64,000 nt of DNA from Thioalkalivibrio sp. ALJ12 (GTDB lineage Bacteria; Pseudomonadota; Gammaproteobacteria; Ectothiorhodospirales; Ectothiorhodospiraceae): positions 744,001-808,000 of the forward strand of contig NZ_KB899538.1 in NCBI RefSeq assembly GCF_000378305.1. Direction: 5' to 3'. The position numbers and the translations under genes were made by a program. The notes below the pieces were generated by a model. That model was not told the DNA's origin, made no database searches, and was given only the letters and a program-made list of their open reading frames with translations. The stretch's first letter is position 1; each line of letters begins with the position of its first letter. This document shows, piece after piece, positions 58,133 to 64,000 of this stretch.

Positions 58133-58735
58133 CTAGTCTGCGCCGGCCCGGCGCGGATTAAAGTCGGTGAGTGCGGCCTCGATTCGCTGTCCAGACGTTC
58201 CGGGACCGCGGGCGTGATGGCGGAGCCACGCACTATGGACAAACCGCAGCTCCGCGACCACCTGATCGACGCCAGCCAGCCTTGCCGCCGCCAGTCGATG
58301 ATTGCCGTTGGCGACCTTGATGAACTCCCCATCCGGACCGATCGCAACACCGATCTCGTCCTTTCCGGCGCCGGCGATGTAGCCGTGAGTGCGCAGGCTT
58401 TCCCATAGTGCCCGGTACTCGCGCACGTAGTCCTCGCGTATGTGCTGCGCCTTTTCAGCGGCGTGCGCCGGCGACTTTCCACGCGCCTCATAGTAGGTGC
58501 GCAGAGCGTTTTCCTGTTGATCGGCCGTTGATTCTGGATCCAGCAGTGCACGCATCATCGGAACCACCGGGTGATCCTCAAAAGGGATCGCATCCCGGTG
58601 CCATCGACCGCGCCGCACGCCCTGCGGAAGGAGAAGTCCCTCGACAGCGAACAAAGCCTTGTCGATGGCCCCGCGCTTGACCAGGCAGCGCTGCAGGCTT
58701 TCGGTGGGCAGGTCGATCAGGAGGGGGGAGGTCAT
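58133..58735 (-). CDS. hypothetical protein with ParB-like motif, 200 aa
   Basis: No confident family. The C-terminal segment IKVANGNHRLAAARLAGVDQVVAEL (~137-160) has the NGxHR pattern of ParB/sulfiredoxin-like domains. The N-terminal two thirds are helical, with ARGKSPAHAAEKAQHIREDY and a Trp/Arg-rich segment. No DNA-binding helix-turn-helix is evident. It overlaps the following glycosyltransferase by 4 bp (ATGA), so it belongs to the operon. Related ParB-like proteins occur in glycan clusters, but their role is unknown. Confidence 0.65.
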   Translation of the reverse strand: MTSPLLIDLPTESLQRCLVKRGAIDKALFAVEGLLLPQGVRRGRWHRDAIPFEDHPVVPMMRALLDPESTADQQENALRTYYEARGKSPAHAAEKAQHIREDYVREYRALWESLRTHGYIAGAGKDEIGVAIGPDGEFIKVANGNHRLAAARLAGVDQVVAELRFVHSAWLRHHARGPGTSGQRIEAALTDFNPRRAGAD

Positions 58736-59868
58736 GTTTGCTCGTCTGCTGGGTGGTCGCGCGGAGCCAGCCGCAAGACACGCAGATACTCCCGGCTGCT
58801 GCGGGATATGGTGTAAGGGGCGACCGCATCCCGCAGCCGTGAGGCAGGAACCGGCGCATCAAGGGCCTGCAGGATGCCCCGCGCGAGTTCGCCCGGGTCT
58901 CCAGGTCGCACCAGAGGACCCAGTGCCCCATGTTCCAGGATGTCGCGCGGCCCGCTGGGGCAGTCGGTTGCGACGACAGAAGTGCCAAGCGCCATCGCTT
59001 CGATCAGCACATTGGGAGCACCCTCGAACCTCGAGGAGAGTACGAACAGGTCGGCGGCCCGCATGATGGAATAGGGGTTGGGCAGGAATCCGACGAAATC
59101 CACGGACGGACCGATGCCCAGTTCCGCTGCCTGGTTTTCCAGGGCTTTGCGGTCCGGTCCTTCGCCCAGGATGAGCAGACGCACGTCGCGTTGTCGGGTC
59201 ACCTCGGCCAGGGCTTCCAGCAACAGATCGAACCCCTTTTGCGGTCGCAGCCTGCCAGCCGCCACCAGTACCGGTGTCTTGCGTGGTGATTCGTTCAGCC
59301 ACGGATGGTCCACAGGTGCCGCAGCGAGTTCGTCTAGCCAGGGGGGAACGACGGGGTTGGCAATCACATGGAATCGGGATTCCGGTATCCGCCCAATCGC
59401 GGCGAGGTCCTCGGCTACGGGCCGGGCCACGGTGATGATCGCATCCGCATGGGGGTACAACCATCGCACAGGGATGTGGCGTGCCAGTCTTTGCAGCCGG
59501 GTTTTCCCGGCCAGGGAACCCGAAAGGTGCATGCCCATGCGCAGGACCACGCGGGTCGACACACCGGCAAGTGCGCGGGCGAGAACTGCGACCCGCCCCG
59601 CTCGGTCCTTGGCAGCCAGGAGCGCCGCAGGCCGATGGTCCCGGAGGTAGCGTGCAACAGCGGGCAGTGCGAGGAGTGACGTGCGGACGTTCAGGCGGAT
59701 CACGTTAACGCTCGCGGGGATCTCTTCAACGTGACGACCACGAGCCTTGAGCAGGAGAAGGTCTACGGTGACGCCCGCATCCACGAAGCCTCGCAGCAGG
59801 TGGTTCATCATCTTCTCCACTCCGCCGTCGCCGCTATAGGCGATGAGGATTGCCAGCCGGTCAGCCAT
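58732..59868 (-). CDS. glycosyltransferase family 4, 378 aa
   Basis: GT-B fold. N-terminal Rossmann start LAILIAYSGDGGVEKMMNHLLRG (~4-26); the C-terminal nucleotide-sugar side has VAAGRLRPQKGFDLLLEAL (~208), EGPDRKALENQAAELG and the E-x7-E motif in SSRFEGAPNVLIEAMALG (~285-302) followed by TDCPSGPRDILEHG. A membrane-associated, cytosolic LPS glycosyltransferase is likely. It resembles the two other GT4 genes in the window. Overlaps the neighbouring genes on both sides. Confidence 0.85.
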   Translation of the reverse strand: MADRLAILIAYSGDGGVEKMMNHLLRGFVDAGVTVDLLLLKARGRHVEEIPASVNVIRLNVRTSLLALPAVARYLRDHRPAALLAAKDRAGRVAVLARALAGVSTRVVLRMGMHLSGSLAGKTRLQRLARHIPVRWLYPHADAIITVARPVAEDLAAIGRIPESRFHVIANPVVPPWLDELAAAPVDHPWLNESPRKTPVLVAAGRLRPQKGFDLLLEALAEVTRQRDVRLLILGEGPDRKALENQAAELGIGPSVDFVGFLPNPYSIMRAADLFVLSSRFEGAPNVLIEAMALGTSVVATDCPSGPRDILEHGALGPLVRPGDPGELARGILQALDAPVPASRLRDAVAPYTISRSSREYLRVLRLAPRDHPADEQT

Positions 59869-60607
59869 CCTGGCCTCCCTGCGCCTTGCGGTAAGCGCGC
59901 ATCAAGTCTGGCCAGCCAGCGCGACCCCGTTCGCGGGTTTCGGGCCATTTTTCGAGCGAGCGTTGCAGTCGGCTAAGGTTGCGCTTCAATCCTCTGGTGG
60001 TGTTCATTCGGCCCCGGTCCCAGTCGATCAGCCACACCGCATTATTTGGCTGGACCAGGATGTTGCGTACGTTGAGGTCCGCGTGCCAGGCACCCGCCTG
60101 GTGAAAGCGGGCCAGCGTTCTGCCGACCGCCTCCCATATCGCGGGCGGGTCATTACATTGCTGGATGAGCTCGAACAGGGTGCACGCGTGCGGTATGACC
60201 TCCGTGATGAGATCTCCCTTCCAAGTCAGACCAGAATATCGAACCCGCGCGGCGATCGGCCGCGGAACCGGCAGGCCGCGCTGGTAGAGCGTGCTGAGCA
60301 GGCGCCATTCACGGATGGGACGAGCGCGCTGCACTCCGGTTCTCAGGTAGGCGTCGCTGGATAGCCGGGCCATGAGCCCGCCCCGCCAGTAGTGTCGAAG
60401 CACCCAGTGTTCGTCCTCATGGCGGATAAAGTGCACGGGTCGCCGACCGGTTCCGGATCCGGTCAGGAGTCCGCGAGCAGCCAGTAGATCCGGGGTGAAC
60501 CACACAACGTCGCAGCGTTGCAGGCGGGTGGTGTCGACCAGGCAGGTTTCTTCCGGGGTGTGCGTGAAGCGCTCAGTGATGGGGTCCGTGGTTGCAGAGT
60601 CATTCAT
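59861..60607 (-). CDS. kdkA: 3-deoxy-D-manno-octulosonic acid kinase KdkA-like, 248 aa
   Basis: Kinase-fold enzyme that phosphorylates Kdo of the LPS inner core (KdkA family). HYWRGGLMARLSSDAYLRTG (~71-90) is a family signature; the catalytic loop is FHQAGAWHADLNVRNILV (~167-184) with Asp at HADLN, and the metal Asp is in LIDWDRGRM (~193). The ATG at 60607 (MNDSATTDP) overlaps the upstream glycosyltransferase stop by 8 bp; the longer frame is rejected. Confidence 0.85.
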   Translation of the reverse strand: MNDSATTDPITERFTHTPEETCLVDTTRLQRCDVVWFTPDLLAARGLLTGSGTGRRPVHFIRHEDEHWVLRHYWRGGLMARLSSDAYLRTGVQRARPIREWRLLSTLYQRGLPVPRPIAARVRYSGLTWKGDLITEVIPHACTLFELIQQCNDPPAIWEAVGRTLARFHQAGAWHADLNVRNILVQPNNAVWLIDWDRGRMNTTRGLKRNLSRLQRSLEKWPETRERGRAGWPDLMRAYRKAQGGQDG

Positions 60608-61748
60608 CACGCCACAACCCCATGGTGCGCAGATATTGTTCGGCGACGGCCTTGCTTTCGAATCGATCAAGCCGGGCCTCGGCGTGGCGGGTGGTGCGAT
60701 CCCCGCGCAGGCAGGCGATCATCTCTTCGGCCATCGCATCCGCATCGCCTATCGGCACGAGTGGGGCGACGTCACCATCGCGGAGGATTTCGCGCGGGCC
60801 GCTGGGGCAATCCGTGGACAGCACATTGGTCCCCGCGGCCAGGGCCTCCACGAGTACATTGGCCAGCCCCTCGTAGCGGGACGAGAGCACGAAAAGCCGG
60901 GACCGCGCCAACCATGGAAGCGGGTCGGGTACATAGCCCGGCAGGTCCACGTCCGAAGCAATTCCGAGTTCCGCTGCCAGAGACTCGAGGCGTACCCGTT
61001 CGGGGCCCTCTCCGGCGATTACGAGACGGGCGGGGACATGGGCGCGAACCCTGGAGAAGGCATGTAGCAGGGTCGCGAAATCCTTCTGCGGGGTCAGGCG
61101 TCCCAGCCCCATGATCACCGGGCGGTTCTCGGTCGTGCCCAGCCATCGGTGATCCACTGAGTGCTGTGTGCGCTCGGCCATATCGGCCGTGATGACCGGG
61201 TTATAGATGACGGATACCCGGTCCGGGGGAATCGCAAAATGCTCGACCAGGTCATTGCGCACGCCCTGCGATATTGCGATCAGTCGATCTGCCCGGCGAT
61301 AGAGCCGCCGGGCCCAGCGCCGTTTGGAGGGACGGCGCAGAAATTCGCTGGGGGTATTGGTGACCTTCGCGAACACGGGTATGTCTAGGCGAAACAGGTC
61401 CCGCGCCAGAACGGCGACCTTGGCGCCATGGTCCTTCGCGGTAAGCAGCGCATCCGGTTGGCTGCGCCGAAGGTGCTTCTGCAGGCGCAGTACACTGTCC
61501 CACTTGTGGCGGCTGCTCAAATCCACGATGTCCACGGCCGCCGGGAATTGATCGGGATACGGAACCTCGCCGCCCCGGGTCAAGATGAACTCCACGCGGA
61601 TGCTCTTGGCGAGAAACTCCCGGCAAAGGGTCAGCATCTTTCGTTCAATGCCGCCCCACGCCTTGAGGGGTGCGAGGATCGCCAGTTTGCGCTGTTGACC
61701 GGGGGGGCTTCCCATCCTGTTGACCAAGTGCGGCTCAGGGCCGGCCAC
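60600..61748 (-). CDS. glycosyltransferase family 4, 382 aa
   Basis: GT-B glycosyltransferase. APLKAWGGIERKMLTLCREF (~26-45) forms the acceptor lobe; the donor lobe has IMGLGRLTPQKDFATLLHAF (~211) and SSRYEGLANVLVEALAAG (~292), then STDCPSGPREILRDG. An internal start MGSPPGQQ (at 61715) is possible, since the first 11 residues overlap the previous gene. Neighbours overlap on both sides. Acceptor unknown. Confidence 0.84.
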   Translation of the reverse strand: MAGPEPHLVNRMGSPPGQQRKLAILAPLKAWGGIERKMLTLCREFLAKSIRVEFILTRGGEVPYPDQFPAAVDIVDLSSRHKWDSVLRLQKHLRRSQPDALLTAKDHGAKVAVLARDLFRLDIPVFAKVTNTPSEFLRRPSKRRWARRLYRRADRLIAISQGVRNDLVEHFAIPPDRVSVIYNPVITADMAERTQHSVDHRWLGTTENRPVIMGLGRLTPQKDFATLLHAFSRVRAHVPARLVIAGEGPERVRLESLAAELGIASDVDLPGYVPDPLPWLARSRLFVLSSRYEGLANVLVEALAAGTNVLSTDCPSGPREILRDGDVAPLVPIGDADAMAEEMIACLRGDRTTRHAEARLDRFESKAVAEQYLRTMGLWRDE

Positions 61749-62637
61749 TGTAGCCTCGTTGCTGAAGGAGTTCGTGGTGACTTGCCGCGAGACTTTTCAG
61801 TTCCTCGTCGCGGGTCCAGGCCCCGGCGCGGTCTGCACGAAAACCCGCTGCAGTGTCATTCACCTGTTCGGAGTCGGGGGCGCAACCACAGAATTCCAGG
61901 CCCCGGGCGAGTGTTTCGTGCGGATGGTTCAGCAGATCCTCGTAGCGTAGTTCAAGGGCGCGTTCGGGACCGATTTCTTGCAGGTGCCCGCGAGCCCTGT
62001 CCATGTATTCGGCCCACAAGTCCAGTCCGGCTTCCAGCCGTCGACAGAGGGGTTGCGGACCGAATCCCCTTCGTTTGGGCGCGAGCGGGTTCAGCCGGTA
62101 AACCCACCGGTGTCGATGGTAGCGTTCGAGACGGGTCTGCACGACCTGTCGACGACGGGACCGCAAGCTGGCCGCGACATCGACGCCATGACGAACGATA
62201 TGCAGAACCCGGGCGTCCGGAAAAAGTTCCAGCCACAACGGAAGCGTCCAGGTGTTGCGCGGATCCTTCCAGCCCCACGCCTGGCGTTGGCCGAACATGC
62301 CCCGGCCTCGGGCGCCCAGCCAGCGTCCTGGCCCGAGGAAGCGTGCACTTGCGGGGCCTCGCACGATCCCTTCCAGGTAGTCCACCAGCTCCGGGCGCAG
62401 GTCCGTGTCGGCCAGCAGCTCGTCCATCGACTGCGGGCGTTCCCATGTGGCGGATGCCTGGCGAAACAACCAGGCATTGATTGCGTTGGTGAACGCCGCT
62501 TCCTCGTTCCGGCTCGCGTCGCGACCCATGAAGAAACCAGCCTGCTGCAGCACACGTGTCAGCAGACTGGTGCCGGAGCGGTGCATCCCGATAATGATGA
62601 CCGGTGGCCTTGTCATGGCTCGAGCTCGACTATTCAT
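61735..62637 (-). CDS. sulfotransferase family protein, 300 aa
   Basis: PSB loop IIIGMHRSGTSLLTRVLQ (~14-31), 3'-PB HIVRHGVDVAASLRSRR (~145-161), and LRYEDLLNHPHETL (~229) near the C-terminus, the pattern of sulfotransfer_1/3 families. Cytoplasmic. Alternative start MTRPPVII at residue 8. Its stop overlaps the next glycosyltransferase gene, and the start overlaps the previous one (ATGA). It is the third sulfotransferase of the window and is not close to the other two. Confidence 0.83.
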   Translation of the reverse strand: MNSRARAMTRPPVIIIGMHRSGTSLLTRVLQQAGFFMGRDASRNEEAAFTNAINAWLFRQASATWERPQSMDELLADTDLRPELVDYLEGIVRGPASARFLGPGRWLGARGRGMFGQRQAWGWKDPRNTWTLPLWLELFPDARVLHIVRHGVDVAASLRSRRRQVVQTRLERYHRHRWVYRLNPLAPKRRGFGPQPLCRRLEAGLDLWAEYMDRARGHLQEIGPERALELRYEDLLNHPHETLARGLEFCGCAPDSEQVNDTAAGFRADRAGAWTRDEELKSLAASHHELLQQRGYSGRP

Positions 62638-63770
62638 GACGGGGATACTGGCGGCGTGATGCCCATGAAATCCAGATAGGCGCGCGCGGCACGCTCCGCC
62701 CGGAAACGGTCGACTGCCTCCGCAGGGTCGTATTCGGGTGTCTCCCCGCGCAGTCCTTTCAGGATGCCTTCGGCCAGCGCGTCAGGGTCGCGCGGGGGTA
62801 CGAGAATCCCGTATCGCCCGTCCTCCAGAATCTCGCGCGGTCCGCTCGGGCAGTCCGTCGAGACGACAGGTGTTCCGAGGGCCAGGGCTTCGATCACGAC
62901 ATTTACTAATCCCTCCCAGCGTGATGACAGTACGAAGAGATCCGCCTGGGCCATGTAGGGGTAGGGGTTGTCCACATGTCCGCATAAATCCACGCGCTCG
63001 CCAATCCCTAGCTCGTTTGCCAGACTTTGGAGCTCATAGCGTTGCTCTCCCTCTCCGAGAATGATCAACCGTGCAGGAATGGCCTCGCAGGCACGAGCGA
63101 ACGCATGGAGAAGGTTCGGGTAATCCTTCTGGGGTGCAAGCCTGCCGGCAGCCACCAATACGGGCTCGGCATGGTTCGAACCCAGCCAGCGGTGGTTGGC
63201 AGGGAGTCGAGCACGATCATATGTATGGCGCGTTATTGTCCCACTGTAGATCTTTCTTGTTTCCAAGTTGCGCAGGCCGATCTGCTTGAGGTCGTCCTGG
63301 ACGCCCTGGGAAATCGCAATCAGGCCGTCCGCCAGTGGATAAACCTTCTGGATTTCTCGGAATTTCCGGTCTCTCTTTTTGGGAGATTCTGCCTGTTTTT
63401 CCGAAGCGCCAAAGGTATTGGGGACACTCAGGATTCGTCGTGAATGGATGCCCGGAAAGTAAGCGGTTCGAGCGAGTATGGTGTTGCTTGCGTGAGTGAT
63501 CGACAGGACCGCCTGGGGCTGGTAGCGATACAGAAAGGCTGCGAGAGCCAATGTGGTCGCGGGACGGCTTCGCGTTTTCAGATCATGGAAACTCACAGAC
63601 TCTGGCATTTCTTCCGGGAAGAATTGAACGCCCTTGCGGAACGTGACGAGCGCAGTACGCATACCCAGTCGATGCCAGACCTGGATCTGATTGGTCAAGC
63701 GCCGATAGATTCCTCCAGCGGGCTTGAACGAGCCAAATATGGCGATGTCGACATCGTCATTCATCCTCAT
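62634..63770 (-). CDS. glycosyltransferase family 4, 378 aa
   Basis: GT-B fold. N-terminal DIAIFGSFKPAGGIYRRLTNQ (~8-28); donor lobe VAAGRLAPQKDYPNLLHAF (~205-223), EGEQRYELQSLANELG and SSRWEGLVNVVIEALALG (~285), followed by STDCPSGPREILEDG. Starts at ATG 63770 or 63764 (MNDD). The last bases of the upstream membrane protein gene overlap it, making it part of the same operon. Closest in motif layout to the GT4 at 60600. Confidence 0.84.
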   Translation of the reverse strand: MRMNDDVDIAIFGSFKPAGGIYRRLTNQIQVWHRLGMRTALVTFRKGVQFFPEEMPESVSFHDLKTRSRPATTLALAAFLYRYQPQAVLSITHASNTILARTAYFPGIHSRRILSVPNTFGASEKQAESPKKRDRKFREIQKVYPLADGLIAISQGVQDDLKQIGLRNLETRKIYSGTITRHTYDRARLPANHRWLGSNHAEPVLVAAGRLAPQKDYPNLLHAFARACEAIPARLIILGEGEQRYELQSLANELGIGERVDLCGHVDNPYPYMAQADLFVLSSRWEGLVNVVIEALALGTPVVSTDCPSGPREILEDGRYGILVPPRDPDALAEGILKGLRGETPEYDPAEAVDRFRAERAARAYLDFMGITPPVSPS

Positions 63771-64000
63771 GAGAGCGCTCGTCTGGATAGGAGGTCAGCC
63801 TGGCAAAATGGGATGCGGCCATTAGTGCCAGGACCAGACCGTAAAAGTGTTCTACGGAAAAGCGTTGAATGATTTGTGCGTTCATGGCCCAGAAGGCCAT
63901 TGCAGGCACGAAACCGAGCGTAAAAAGGGCGATGGTTCGCGCTGCTCCTGGTGTTTGCAGTCGCCGCCACGCTTCAAGGAGGATCAGGAGTATTGTGGCA
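63757..64000 (-). CDS. membrane protein, C-terminal part only (possible O-antigen ligase or polymerase)
   Basis: Cut by the window end. The 80 visible residues hold a hydrophobic segment (TIALFTLGFVPAMAFWAMNA), a second (FYGLVLALMAASHFA) and a charged tail ending DERSHEDE. The pattern of short helices before a charged end suits WaaL/Wzy-type proteins and its place in the glycan operon supports that, but the visible part has no diagnostic motif. It overlaps the next gene by 14 bp. Confidence 0.5.
   Translation of the reverse strand, partial: ATILLILLEAWRRLQTPGAARTIALFTLGFVPAMAFWAMNAQIIQRFSVEHFYGLVLALMAASHFARLTSYPDERSHEDE

Overview
The window is GC-rich, densely coded gammaproteobacterial chromosome. 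Gene content (PilMNOPQ, GltB/GltD, HldE, FbpABC, TamAB, CIRCE-controlled groESL, several thioredoxin-fold proteins) best fits the Ectothiorhodospiraceae / Thioalkalivibrio type of sulfur-oxidising haloalkaliphile. That placement is inference from gene content and composition; no 16S rRNA gene is present.

Layout. 1-5360: a small hypothetical gene, a tRNA with CAU anticodon, then rpoD and dnaG (minus) and a repeat-rich spacer. 5361-14146: gltB, a DamX-like SPOR ATPase gene, dgt and aroB (all minus). 14323-17599: rpsU, yqeY, gltD, hemE (plus). 17621-20622: a hypothetical gene and ponA (minus). 20766-26292: pilMNOPQ and aroK (plus). 26320-28161: two tandem NTF2-like genes (minus) and a PfkB-family kinase gene (plus). 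28158-34248: a compact minus-strand operon for a thioredoxin-like protein, a TolC-like protein, an HlyD-like adaptor, CutA, a large DsbD and a TlpA-like lipoprotein. 34438-38803: fxsA, groES-groEL, an OmpA-like protein gene and a thioredoxin-like gene (plus). 38877-48976: tamB-tamA and fbpC-fbpB-fbpA (minus). 49115-53538: glnE and ilvE lying between two inverted copies of a 268-283 bp terminal-inverted-repeat element. 53559-64000: a zinc-finger gene, hldE and a sulfotransferase gene (plus), then a minus-strand operon of overlapping genes for cell-surface glycan or LPS assembly that runs off the right end.

The most informative structural result concerns gene order. The ancestral operons rpsU-yqeY-dnaG-rpoD and aroB-(dgt)-damX-gltB-gltD-hemE are both broken here, and one inversion of roughly 4927-15128 would restore both at once. 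The left breakpoint spacer is packed with palindromic repeats. The ponA/pilMNOPQ/aroK block, normally upstream of aroB, lies beyond hemE, so a second rearrangement is needed.

Other points of interest: an LPS-type operon with three different sulfotransferases, two sugar-kinase-like proteins and three related GT4 glycosyltransferases; a DsbD with a duplicated N-terminal domain; an HlyD/TolC pair linked to thiol-redox genes with no inner-membrane pump; an OmpA-like protein with Cys replacing the conserved peptidoglycan-binding Asp; and a terminator-like hairpin in the rpsU leader.
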